Source: JAZKBN01 sp040388605
Lineage (GTDB): Bacteria > Bacteroidota > Bacteroidia > Cytophagales > Flexibacteraceae
Reading direction: 5' to 3'
Assembly: GCA_040388605.1 (NCBI GenBank)
Contig: JAZKBN010000027.1
Coordinates: 1 to 64,000 of the forward strand
DNA: 64,000 bases
Shown here: positions 1 to 8,915 of the stretch, in pieces
How the letters are laid out: each line of letters starts with the position of its first letter
Position numbering within the stretch: the stretch's first letter is position 1
The notes under the pieces: generated by a model
What the model was told of the DNA's origin: nothing
Database searches by the model: none
Seen by the model: the letters and a program-made list of their open reading frames with translations, nothing else
Program-made: the position numbers and the translations under genes

Positions 1-55
1 TCTAAACGGCTAAGGATTAATTGAAAGGGGTTATCCATTGCTTTATTGGGTTATA

Positions 56-493
56 TTATTCAGTTCTTTGTTTAAGGAAGTCGCTTAGGGTCTTTTGGAT
101 ATTAACCTTTGCGTTTGCAGCTCTGAGCTTTTCCTCCTGTATCTGAGTTTGAAGCTGCAGTTTTTCGGTATTAAGCTTCTTCGATTCATTGTTAAGCTCC
201 TCCCGAGCATCATTAAGTTGCGTATACTCCGCTCGCTGGGAGCTGTCGTCCGGCACAGGGGCATTAAATTCTCCCCGTGGGTACTGAGTTAAAGCATACT
301 CAGGGAATGCTTCCTCAATAGGCTGACGGTTGGAATCATCTGAAACTTTGCCGTCGATTAGTTTGGGACTGTCTATATCTTTATTTCGGCCTAAACCGGA
401 GAATAAGGAAAAAAGATACAGAACAATCCCAAAGCCAATCCAAAACATGCCATCCTCACCTAAAAGGTCTTGGACTTCTTGTTGCACGTCCAT
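56..493 (-). CDS. Small membrane-anchored coiled-coil protein
   Basis: This 145-aa protein has one hydrophobic segment at about residues 16-34, a Pro/Asp-rich linker, and a Glu/Lys/Asn-rich stretch at about 85-140 that should form a coiled coil. I do not recognise a catalytic motif. It starts 2 nt after the stop of the upstream DUF4407-like gene, so the two are probably co-transcribed and the proteins may interact in the membrane. The gene at 60508-60963 has the same size, architecture and partner, which marks this pair as backbone of this element family rather than random cargo. It ends with TAA. Confidence 0.7.
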   Translation of the reverse strand: MDVQQEVQDLLGEDGMFWIGFGIVLYLFSLFSGLGRNKDIDSPKLIDGKVSDDSNRQPIEEAFPEYALTQYPRGEFNAPVPDDSSQRAEYTQLNDAREELNNESKKLNTEKLQLQTQIQEEKLRAANAKVNIQKTLSDFLKQRTE

Positions 494-495
494 AA

Positions 496-1584
496 TTATA
501 CATCCTGATAGTTAGTTATAATATGACGGTATGTACTATTAGCTTCCTTAATACGTAGCTTTAAGTCTGCCCTTATGGCTTGTGAGTTGTCTGATGGTGT
601 TGTGTGCTCCTTCAGTTCAGCCATCATAAGATCGGTGCGCCGCTGTACGACTTGCTCGGCCAGTTTTTGGTTACCTTCTGCTAAAAGCGTGTAATCACTT
701 TTGGCGATTTTTTTGAGTATCAGTACCATACTTTCGAAAAACGCGCTGAAAACTAATACCACTCGTGACCAGATTGCAAAGGCCCTTTTATGAAAGTCGT
801 CCGTTTCAGGACTTTCCTGCGCTTCTAACAAAGCTGCATCTCTCTCAACTGTGCTATAATGCGGATTGGCACCATCCTTAGTAACGCTGTACGTTAATTC
901 TGCTGTGGCACTGTCGCGCATGTGGTCAGATGCAGCGGCTACATATTCCTGGTTAAGAGCGTTTAGTTGCCCATCGGCTATTGCCAATTCAGCACGAATA
1001 GCCCGTGCCCGTGGCCCGTTGCCCGAAACTCCGCTGACAGAGGATTGGTCTAGGACTTGGCCTGACACTTCCTGATTCAGTTTCGACATCAAGGCATCCC
1101 TTTTCTGTTGAAGCTGTTGTTTGCGTTGATCTAATCCGCCTTTTCTGGCTGAAAAGTCACCTTGTGCATCCTTGATAGGCTGTAGAGCCGCGAGTTTCTT
1201 AGACTCGTACGTCTTGCCTATTTGTGCATGTATCTCTTTGGAAAATACTACATGCTCATTTGACCTATGAAAGAGATATGTTGCGCCTACAAGAACAATG
1301 ACTCGGAATAATGCGCCACCACTACCAAAAGAGCCAAAAGTTATACTTTCAAGCTGGAATAGTGTAACTCCATAAACTACGGTCATAAATATGGTTATCA
1401 CTATCAGGTCAGTGCATGACCAAATAAGGTTACCAAACGATACGCACGATATACAAATTACCGCGAGTAGTGCATAGCCCACGCGCCTTTGCTTTATGCG
1501 GGCTAATGGGGTTGCCTGAGCCATCAAGGAGTTATCCGTAAGGGTAACCCATTCGGCAAGGGTAGTTAAGAAGTTAGTCTTCAT
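496..1584 (-). CDS. DUF4407-like multi-pass membrane protein
   Basis: The protein is 362 aa. Three or four hydrophobic segments occur in the first 110 residues (around 34-54, 56-75 and 85-105). A long charged, coiled-coil-forming periplasmic or cytoplasmic region follows (about 115-260), and then another membrane segment near 275-295. This layout resembles the DUF4407 membrane proteins common in Bacteroidota; the family assignment is from architecture, not an alignment. It is first in a two-gene operon with the 145-aa protein. Its counterpart, with the same topology and partner, is at 60932-62047. Function is unknown. The ATG lies just after an AT-rich stretch with no clear Shine-Dalgarno, as usual for Bacteroidota. 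Confidence 0.65.
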   Translation of the reverse strand: MKTNFLTTLAEWVTLTDNSLMAQATPLARIKQRRVGYALLAVICISCVSFGNLIWSCTDLIVITIFMTVVYGVTLFQLESITFGSFGSGGALFRVIVLVGATYLFHRSNEHVVFSKEIHAQIGKTYESKKLAALQPIKDAQGDFSARKGGLDQRKQQLQQKRDALMSKLNQEVSGQVLDQSSVSGVSGNGPRARAIRAELAIADGQLNALNQEYVAAASDHMRDSATAELTYSVTKDGANPHYSTVERDAALLEAQESPETDDFHKRAFAIWSRVVLVFSAFFESMVLILKKIAKSDYTLLAEGNQKLAEQVVQRRTDLMMAELKEHTTPSDNSQAIRADLKLRIKEANSTYRHIITNYQDV

Positions 1585-1734
1585 ATAATTATGGGTTTGT
1601 TTTGCATGAGTTTTATGTATCTATTTTTTTATTATATCTTCGCACTGTATTGAACAAGGTGGTATAAGGCACCCTCAGGTGCCCAAACCAATAAGCCCTA
1701 AAAGGCGAGTGAGCACGTTTAAGCTGGTCCTGAT

Positions 1735-1935
1735 TTACAAGCACTGCGAGTTCAGCACTGTATATGGTATATGCAACGTGTTGCCATCTTCGTTAAAAAC
1801 GAAGATGGCTTGATGCAGACACACCGACTCCAATAATTGAGATTGGGTCTTAACAGCAGTGATTGCTTGTAGCTCACGGTTTAACAGACAGGCTTCCGCT
1901 TTGAGGAAAGCTTCTGTCACATTATGTGAATTCAT
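1735..1935 (-). CDS. Hypothetical 66-aa protein
   Basis: This short ORF (MNSHNVTEAF at the start) ends in TAA and sits upstream of the membrane pair on the same strand. No motif is recognisable. It is leucine-rich in the middle and has no signal peptide. It could be a small regulator or a spurious ORF; the position between the structured element at 1975-2118 and the DUF4407 gene is the only context. Confidence 0.4.
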   Translation of the reverse strand: MNSHNVTEAFLKAEACLLNRELQAITAVKTQSQLLESVCLHQAIFVFNEDGNTLHIPYTVLNSQCL

Positions 1936-1974
1936 GGCTTTGCATGGGGTTTAGTGAGAATTGAGACTACTAAC

Positions 1975-2118
1975 CCGGCGTAAAAAGACACAACAAAGCT
2001 CCACTTCGCCTTGACTTGGCGAAGGAGATAGCTAAAAAAGGCACCGAACGTGATCTCCAAATTTCGTTCTAATGTGCGCTAATTAGCGTATGTTGGGTTT
2101 CGGTGTTTTTTACGCCGG
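1975..2118. ncRNA. Candidate structured RNA with a long closing stem
   Basis: The two ends (CCGGCGTAAAAAGACAC at 1975-1991 and GTGTTTTTTACGCCGG at 2103-2118) pair over 16 bp with a single bulge. Inside are the hairpin CTTCGCC/GGCGAAG (2004-2010 with 2018-2024), the stem CACCG/CGGTG (2042-2046 with 2101-2105), AACG/CGTT (about 2047-2050 with 2065-2068), and the 12-bp palindrome CGCTAATTAGCG (2077-2088). Several nested stems and a T-run suggest a structured RNA or a compound terminator. The strand is not resolved and the family is not recognised. Confidence 0.5.
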
Positions 2119-2522
2119 AACCTTTTCTTAATTACGGGGCTCGAATTATTGCCATACAGATCTTAATTAACTGTTTGTGAAGTATTTAGTATTATATACT
2201 TGATAGGAAATATTAAATTGACTATCGGCATATGCTACATCTAACATAGGAGCTGCCTTTATCTTTCTTGTTTATAGCACAAAGGTATACACGACAATGG
2301 TATTATGTATGAAATTATAATAAAAATACAATTATTTAGCTATAGTTTTCATATAATTCAATATGACTTTCGATAAAAATTCATGGAAAGTTTCAGGAAA
2401 GTTTTAATAAATTTCATGAGGATTTTAAGAAAAGTTTTCATAAAATTCGTTAACACTTTTAATTAACTTTCTAAGTACTAACCATAAACAGTTTGTTTGC
2501 ATTGTAAATCGCTAATAGTGCT
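2119..2522. other. AT-rich intergenic region with GAAAGTT repeats
   Basis: No gene is visible here. Between about 2380 and 2475 the motif GAAAGTTT or AAAGTTTT recurs three times with TTCAT/ATTC interruptions, and an inverted copy AACTTTC is at 2465-2471. This is the sort of array a DNA-binding regulator could use to control the gene starting at 2523. Confidence 0.4.
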
Positions 2523-3422
2523 ATGAGACTAAATGAAAAAGATGTCCTCCTAATGTTTGAGCACATTAAATTTGCACTCAAAAAAAGCGGTTCTGGTGAA
2601 AAGCTGTTGCAAAATCAAGTGGCAGCAAAAGCAAAATGCTCAGAGTCTGAGATGAGTAAATGCCTTAAGGCTGGTAGGGCACTATTGAAAGCGGAAAAGT
2701 CAAAAAAAGAGGTTAAATGGGCTGACCGTATTAGTAAGGAATCAGCACATACAATTGCCTTATCTTTTTTGAAGTTAGAAATTGAAGGGCATAACATTGC
2801 CGATTTATTAGGTGATTACCATACGCTTTTACTTCAAGCGCAAAGTGAAAGTAAAAAAGGTGAGCTTGTAGGATCCTATATTGTTTTTTACATTAGTTCC
2901 AATCATACTATTCATAAAGGATTATTAACGATCTATCCGGAAAAAACTGCTGAACTTTATACTTATGACAGGGTGGAAGATCAGATATTTTATTACTGCG
3001 GTAATTATAACTTATTCGACATTAAAAAAAATCACGTAATGATATCTATTCATAAGAAGTCTTACGATTCCTATAATGGCAAGTTTAAACCAAGTTCTGA
3101 TGATGCTATTATGTACCATTTGATTTTTGATAAAATAACAAATATGGGGGTTTGGATTGGATACAGAGATGATGTATCACCTATACATAAACTAAGATTG
3201 ACATTATACAAACTAATAACCTTTAAGCAGACAGATATTATAAATCCTGCTGATTTTAAGCCTGAAATTTATAGCCGCTCTGATATATCAAAATTGAAAA
3301 AACAGATCGGGGAACAATCTAATGAAATATTGATGCCAAAAGATGAAATAGCTCTTACGGCAGCTGCCCTAGATTTCTTTACTTCTAAGGATGAAGGTGT
3401 ATATATGACATATAGTCTATAA
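2523..3422 (+). CDS. Hypothetical protein, N-terminal HTH-like region
   Basis: The protein is 299 aa. The first 60 residues include an HTH-like stretch (NQVAAKAKCSESEMSKCLKAG, about 31-51) of the kind seen in small phage-type regulators. The remaining ~240 residues are a beta-rich domain (GSYIVFYISSNHTIHKGLL, then repeated aromatic strands) that I cannot name. A sensor domain fused to a DNA-binding domain is a reasonable guess, not shown. The gene is AT-rich and stands alone behind the repeat-bearing region at 2380-2475, which could be its operator. It ends in TAA. Confidence 0.5.
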   Translation: MRLNEKDVLLMFEHIKFALKKSGSGEKLLQNQVAAKAKCSESEMSKCLKAGRALLKAEKSKKEVKWADRISKESAHTIALSFLKLEIEGHNIADLLGDYHTLLLQAQSESKKGELVGSYIVFYISSNHTIHKGLLTIYPEKTAELYTYDRVEDQIFYYCGNYNLFDIKKNHVMISIHKKSYDSYNGKFKPSSDDAIMYHLIFDKITNMGVWIGYRDDVSPIHKLRLTLYKLITFKQTDIINPADFKPEIYSRSDISKLKKQIGEQSNEILMPKDEIALTAAALDFFTSKDEGVYMTYSL

Positions 3423-3512
3423 ATTCTGATTTAATTTTAAAATTATTTCTATTAATCAGAGTTTACTTAAAAACATATATGTTCATAACCTTTACTTTAT
3501 ACTGTAATGTTA

Positions 3513-4388
3513 ATGAACTTAATCTCCAAGCTCTTTAAGCCCAAAACGCCTGTCTCCTATTATGGCGGCAAACAGCAGATGGCTCAAAAAATCACTGACC
3601 TTATCCCAACACACACACTCTATTGCGAGCCATTTTTTGGATGAGGGGCTGTGTTCTTTAAAAAGGAGTCATCAGCTATCGAAGCGATCGGCGACAAAAA
3701 CGGTACTATTGCCAACTTTTATTCATGCTGTAAAGACCCTGACCTGTTTCCGTATCTGCAAAGGCTCATTGAGTCAACCCCATATGCTCGTATCGGATGG
3801 GCTGAGGCTAAAGTAGTCCGACAAAATCCGGATGCCTTCTCACCCTTAAAAAGAGCTCGGTCTTTCCGAATTTTGGCCGCCCTATCTTTCAGCGGTAACA
3901 TTGCTTCCGGTTTCGCCTACGACAGAACGGTCTTAACCGTCTGAAAGCGCTTTAATAACAAGAAAAAGGAGTTCGGGTCACGGATTATGCATCGCCTGGA
4001 AAATACCTGTATCGAAAATATGGATGCTTTGGAGCTTATTAAAAGTCGTGATGCGGAAACTTCGTTTTTCTACCTCGACCCACCTTATATATCCGAGAGC
4101 ATAGGCTCAAAGCAGGGCAAGGGTAATAAAGTAGACCAATGACATTATAATGGCTATACTGTTCAGGATTATGACAACCTCTTGCAGCTTTTAGGCACTC
4201 TCAAAGGCAAATTCCTTTTAAGCAATTATCCTTCAGACTTACTGGACAAGTACATAGGGCAATATGGCCGATATGTGCAACGTATAGAGAAATCTCAACA
4301 AGCAGGACTAAAGTTAGACTGAGTAGCGAAGAATACTAAGGTTGAAATGCTCGTGGCTAACTATCCTTTACCTGCTATATCCGTGTAG
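3513..4388 (+). CDS. Dam-like adenine methylase with UGA read as Gly
   Basis: The frame from the ATG at 3513 to the TAG at 4386 is open for 291 codons except for four TGA codons, at 3642, 3942, 4140 and 4320. Read as Gly, the product is a textbook D12-class (Dam-type) N6-adenine methyltransferase. It has an N-terminal YYGGKQ motif, then EPFFG-G-GAVFF (SAM-binding motif I, second Gly encoded by TGA), DPPY (YLDPPYI, motif IV) and DQ-G-HYNGYT, where the Gly is again TGA, ending VANYPLP. Trp is encoded by TGG here (RIGWAEA), so TGA is not Trp. Read in the standard code it would be a pseudogene broken into four pieces. It is followed at 4390 by a 50-aa ORF. Confidence 0.8.
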
Positions 4389-4389
4389 T

Positions 4390-4542
4390 ATGACCAAACT
4401 GACTGTTGAAACGGCAAGGCAGCTTCTTGGAGAAGGCTATAATATGGCACCGGATAACGATATTGAAGCTGTCGTTTCACTTATCCGTAAACTATGCCTC
4501 TTGGTAGTTACAGACCAAATTAAGACAACGAAAGGGGCTTAA
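4390..4542 (+). CDS. Hypothetical 50-aa protein
   Basis: It starts 1 nt after the methylase TAG, at ATG 4390 (MTKLTVETARQLLG), and ends in TAA 20 nt upstream of a terminator T-run. The helical N-terminus resembles the helix-turn pattern of small phage proteins, but no family is recognised. Tight spacing suggests co-transcription with the methylase. Confidence 0.5.
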   Translation: MTKLTVETARQLLGEGYNMAPDNDIEAVVSLIRKLCLLVVTDQIKTTKGA

Positions 4543-4553
4543 TGCCCCTTTTT
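4531..4553 (+). terminator. Rho-independent terminator
   Basis: The hairpin AAAGGGGC/GCCCCTTT has a 5-nt loop and is followed by a T-run. It overlaps the end of the 50-aa gene and separates the methylase operon from the recombinase. Confidence 0.75.
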
Positions 4554-4673
4554 CCATTGATTTCAGTTTACAGTTGATTATATTATATCCAACCCCACCT
4601 TTTTAGCGGAATACATCATTTGAAGCGGGGTATTGCATAAAATAAAGAGTTTTATATTATCACAGCAACCATC

Positions 4674-6452
4674 ATGTCCAGAAAGGGAAAGGCACTTGAA
4701 ACAAGCAAAAGATACATGTTTGACTATGAAAAAGGTGAGTATATAGAAAAACCCGAGTTTAGCGATGCAAAGGCCAAACCATATGGTATTATTTACGCCA
4801 GAGTATCTGACCCTAAGCAGGTTGAGCAGGGGGACGGGATAGAAAGCCAAATCGACAATGCCGAACGCTATGCTGAAAGGAATAACATAACTGTGCTGAA
4901 GATATTCACTGACGAGGCTAAAACAGGAGCTAAGCTTACCAGGGAAGGGCTGCTGGCTGCCCTAGCTTATATAAAACAGGAAAACAGGCGCTTCCCGAAA
5001 ATCGGGTATTTCCTATGCAGCGAAATATCGAGGCTGTCCAGAAGTGAGAACATTGGCGACACGACCGAAATGGTAAACAAAATATCCGCCACATGAGCCT
5101 GTATTATTGGTACCATGAGCGGAAGGAATATGTCGAGTAAAAATCTTAATGACAGCTTCGTGAACGACATAGACATTATCCGCGCCAAGCACGAAAGGTT
5201 GCAGATCAGGGAAAGAAGTATGAACGGCACCACTTCTAACCTTTATAAGGGCATTCGGACATTTTCTGTACCAAGCGGCTATGAAAGAAAGCACGTGAAA
5301 AATGGAAGGAAAACTGAAAAGGTTTTGGAGCGGAAACAACCTGAAGCCGAGATTATTAAGGAGGGGTTGGAACTATTTGCTGAAGGGATTATTGCCAATA
5401 ACACTCAGTTAATGCACTTTTTCAACGAAAAAAGATTGACCTCAAACTTTCATACACCCAATACCTGAAAAATCAGCCTTACTTACGTTCAAAGGCTATT
5501 TGATTTAGAGAAGCTGTATTTTTATGCCGGATATATCCTTTTCCCATCACGTGGGATTACTAAGCCCGTCGATGCTCAACACCAACCTTTAATAACATTA
5601 TCAATAGTTAATAAGATACTGGCAAGAGTAGGCAATAATGGTCTAAAGTCAGGTATCAGAAAAGATATATCTCATATATACCCACTTAGGGGTACGGTCT
5701 ATTGCCCAAACTGCGATAAACCTATGACCTGATGGCCGTCTACCGGGAAAATGAAAAAGGTCTATCATTACTACGGCTGTAATAGGAAAGAGTGCAGACA
5801 AAAGGAATATATCAATGTTGACCGCATGCACATGGATTTCGAGCAGTTGCTTGGTTGTCTTGTACCCAAGCCCGGAATCCTTGCATTGCTGGACACCTGC
5901 CTTGCGGATACTATAAAGGAAAAGAAAAAGATGGCAGAAATTTTAAACGCGGATAAAAGGAATAGGATAAAGGAGATCGTTTTTGAAACAGATGCCATTC
6001 TGAGCTCCATTGGCAAACTCTCAAAGCCGGAGCTGGTGCGGGCAATGGAAGAGAAACGAGCCAATCTGAATGCCGAGAAGGAAATACTGGAGCAGGAAAC
6101 GGCAAACGAAATCTCTGAAGATAAATATTTTGAAACCATGTATGCAAGGCTCAAAAACATTATCGAAGACCCAGCGTCGATACGACGCATTGGAAGCCCT
6201 GAAATGAAGATTCTACTGGCGAGAGTTTTATTTGGTGAGAAAATGTACTATACCAAAAAATGAGGTTATCAAACACCTCATTTGTCGGCTTTGTATGCTA
6301 TGTTTGGCCACTTTTCAGGTGGCATGGTCACGTCTGGAGCTCCTAACGTGACATTTATCGAACTCTTTAACAGCTTGGTTTCTGAGCTGAAATCAAAGGA
6401 GGATATTGTGATTTCTTTTGAGGCACACCTTAAACGCAGTAATATACAATAG
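4674..6452 (+). CDS. Large serine recombinase with UGA read as Gly
   Basis: This 592-codon frame is interrupted only by TGA at 5094, 5466, 5730 and 6261, and ends in TAG. The N-terminal resolvase domain reads YARVSDPKQVEQGDGIESQ (catalytic Ser in ARVS) and continues through CSEISRLSRS. A recombinase domain follows (YKGIRTFSVPSGYER; AGYILFPSRGI). Then comes a zinc ribbon (CPNCDKPMT-G-WPSTGK...YYGCNRKEC) and a coiled-coil region. TGA at Gly suits each place, and TGG encodes the neighbouring Trp. The TGA at 6261 would otherwise remove about 63 C-terminal residues starting YTKK-G-YQTPHLSALYAMF, which match the usual C-terminus of this family (YRTP...). Such enzymes integrate or excise elements or invert DNA. 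No att site of its own was identified. Confidence 0.75.
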
Positions 6453-6573
6453 AGCAAAAAAACTCGATAGGCGATTGGCAGCTTATTTATTAAATTGCTG
6501 CTGTTAATTTTGTACCTAACCCAGTTAGGTACTCATTTATTAATTTGTTTTGAATTTTAAGCTTTAAATATTC

Positions 6574-7125
6574 ATGAGCATGGATAAGTTTACCTTGATT
6601 GATTGGCTTGATTGGACACTTCAACTCGTTACTCGAATTGCAGTTATTGTGGGCTTGTTTTTTACTGCAAGGCAAATTAAAAATACAATTAAAATTCACA
6701 AAGACAATCTTAATTGGAACAAAAGAAAAGCTGCACAAGATGCTTTATTAAGTAACAATCAAAACGATATTGTTGGGAAATTAAGGGAGAGCATAGATTA
6801 CAATAATATTACAAATCCCTTGAGCCTAGAAGTGATTAATCAAAAGATTTCTGAAGACCGCGAGATTCAAAATAGTATACAAAGACTTTTGGATATGTAC
6901 GAGGCATTTTCGAGAGGCATATTACAATCAATATATGACGAGGAAGTTATTAAAAATGCAAGAAAAAATAGCATGATTAGGGCTTGGAATATTTTTCAGG
7001 TGTATATAAAGGATCGTAGAGAAAAAATCAACAAGAGTGCGTGGTGCGAATTCGAGTCTCTAGTTAATAGATGGAAGCACGAACAGACTGGAAAAGACAT
7101 AAGAAAAGGCAGCCTTTTTGACTAA
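6574..7125 (+). CDS. Hypothetical single-pass membrane protein
   Basis: The protein is 183 aa with one N-terminal transmembrane helix (about residues 17-37, IAVIVGLFFTARQ) followed by an all-helical cytoplasmic domain. The layout resembles the DUF4760-type membrane proteins that often accompany mobile-element cargo; this is by architecture only. It is monocistronic, faces the convergent gene ending at 7148, and ends in TAA. No catalytic motif is visible. Confidence 0.5.
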   Translation: MSMDKFTLIDWLDWTLQLVTRIAVIVGLFFTARQIKNTIKIHKDNLNWNKRKAAQDALLSNNQNDIVGKLRESIDYNNITNPLSLEVINQKISEDREIQNSIQRLLDMYEAFSRGILQSIYDEEVIKNARKNSMIRAWNIFQVYIKDRREKINKSAWCEFESLVNRWKHEQTGKDIRKGSLFD

Positions 7126-7147
7126 ACTATAAACTTCACTATTCCTA

Positions 7148-8011
7148 TTAAAGTTCAATTTCATATTCGTCTAAAATGTAATCATCCAATATTCGTAAGT
7201 CTTTCTTCCAATATACACTTAAACAATTATAACCATCTCCATCCTTGTCTGTCATTACAAATTCACGATTACAAAGAGTCATTATTGACTTGTTGAATTG
7301 CCTTTGCAGATAAGGCAAGACCGCGCCAGCGTGTTCAAGTATAATTTTTGATTTAAATGATAAGAAGTCAACCGTTTGTTCCTCCTCCTCATCAAGAGCG
7401 CTCTTCGCATTATCGATTTCAGTATCAATATCATACAGATAATGAGTAGAAATACGATTGTATTCTTCAAAATATTGACAATAATTGCATACACCAATAT
7501 GACATTGGTCATTATTCCATCTTGACTCACCATTATCATTTGTATTCTCAGGCAGTAATACGGCCATATCAATTAATCGCCCTTGTTCACATTCTGGGCA
7601 AAACGGGAAATTAATATCAATGAGATCGTCGAGATTGCCAGACGAATCAATAATTGCTATCTTATACTTTGCATCTACATCTTTTTGCAATGGCTCGTAG
7701 TCTTTCAGTTTTTTATAATCAGGGTTTGTTGTGACATCAAATCTAATTTGTTCACCTGCCATTAAACCTGTAAAATCAGTATGGTCAACCACATCTGCTG
7801 CCAACGTCAACTTTAAGTCTTTTCGATTATTATGATAAAAATACAGTTCCGCTCTAAGGCCTGCATATGATTGAGGGCCAAGTTTCGGTCTGTAGCGTTC
7901 AAGATATGTAAAGGCCATATCCGGCCCTCCTTTTTCTTCGTTATGGTAGGTGCTAAATATAATTCGCCTGGTTTTATTAAAAAACTCGATTTCGTCTTTG
8001 TTGGTGCTCAT
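7148..8011 (-). CDS. Hypothetical protein in restriction operon, zinc-ribbon-like
   Basis: This 287-aa acidic protein has a central Cys cluster: CPEC near 137-140 and C-x5-C-x2-C (CHIGVCNYC) near 171-179, consistent with one zinc site. It has no membrane segment. It lies 45 nt downstream of the restriction endonuclease gene on the same strand, so it is probably third in the operon with the methyltransferase and the endonuclease. It could be an accessory specificity or control factor, or unrelated cargo; nothing in the sequence decides. It ends in TAA. Confidence 0.5.
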   Translation of the reverse strand: MSTNKDEIEFFNKTRRIIFSTYHNEEKGGPDMAFTYLERYRPKLGPQSYAGLRAELYFYHNNRKDLKLTLAADVVDHTDFTGLMAGEQIRFDVTTNPDYKKLKDYEPLQKDVDAKYKIAIIDSSGNLDDLIDINFPFCPECEQGRLIDMAVLLPENTNDNGESRWNNDQCHIGVCNYCQYFEEYNRISTHYLYDIDTEIDNAKSALDEEEEQTVDFLSFKSKIILEHAGAVLPYLQRQFNKSIMTLCNREFVMTDKDGDGYNCLSVYWKKDLRILDDYILDEYEIEL

Positions 8012-8056
8012 TCCTTATTTAGGTTACTATTGTTCCGTATATAATATTTATTGCGG

Positions 8057-8911
8057 CTATCCGCGATCTCGTAAAAATTGAATAGCATTTTCGCGTTCAT
8101 GGAAAGTACCTTCAATCCTATCACCATTATTGTACTTAATAATTATCTCGTACTTTAAGATTGGTAACTCCGCATTTTTATCAGAATACGAAAGCAAGAA
8201 AGATATTGCGTCAGTGACAGTATTAAGTTGTGATTGCTGTCCATGTAAGGGTAGTATTAATATTTGGTCTACTTGTCTATTAATCGAAGATCTTAAAGTT
8301 GCGAAGAAGCTGTCTACCGCCGCTTTATTTAACCTTACCATTTCCATAGAAATAGCCTCCTTATCTCCTAGCTCATTATAAAGGTCTATTTTCTTCCTAA
8401 ATTCCGTTTCAGGAGTTAAGGAATCAAATGAAGCATCAATACCGAAGGTGCCGAATGCGGAAACAACGGTTTTGTATGGAAAATAAAGGACGCAGAAACC
8501 CAGCGAAGTTAACTGCGATAAAGCCCCCTTAGTAAATTCTCCCGCTAGTATAACACCCTTGAAAGGTGAACTGTGTTTATACATTTCAGCAAGTGGCTCA
8601 ATTGCGCCCTGGATTTCCTGCGCCTTGTTTCTCGAATGCTTGGTGTATCTTCTCCAAGCTATTTCAATAAAGGCAACAGGCGTACCAATAGAAGTATCGC
8701 TACCGCCTTTCTCCAGCACAAAATCCAAGTCATGAATATTACTATTCAAATCTTTCCATGATACTTTACTGCCGGGTCGGCCTTGGCGCACACCTTTCTT
8801 ATCCAAGTAGAGGTTGTTTGACTTAGCAAAGCTCTCTAATGAAGGTTGAATAGTGAGCTCCAGCAGGTTTCCTATAATTTGCCCAAACTTATGCGATAGT
8901 GATTCAGCCAT
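8057..8911 (-). CDS. Probable restriction endonuclease (PD-(D/E)XK type)
   Basis: The protein is 284 aa. The middle shows a nuclease-like core: HDLDFVLEKGG (acidic D near residue 63), then GTPVAFIEIAWRRYTKHSRNK with E-x-x-W-R-R in the place of the D...ExK motif. This pattern belongs to restriction enzymes paired with their own methylase. It starts 4 nt after the stop of the methyltransferase gene at 8916, which is the main support for calling it the cognate endonuclease. The recognition sequence cannot be read from the sequence. It ends in TAG. Confidence 0.65.
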   Translation of the reverse strand: MAESLSHKFGQIIGNLLELTIQPSLESFAKSNNLYLDKKGVRQGRPGSKVSWKDLNSNIHDLDFVLEKGGSDTSIGTPVAFIEIAWRRYTKHSRNKAQEIQGAIEPLAEMYKHSSPFKGVILAGEFTKGALSQLTSLGFCVLYFPYKTVVSAFGTFGIDASFDSLTPETEFRKKIDLYNELGDKEAISMEMVRLNKAAVDSFFATLRSSINRQVDQILILPLHGQQSQLNTVTDAISFLLSYSDKNAELPILKYEIIIKYNNGDRIEGTFHERENAIQFLRDRG

Positions 8912-8915
8912 AGTG

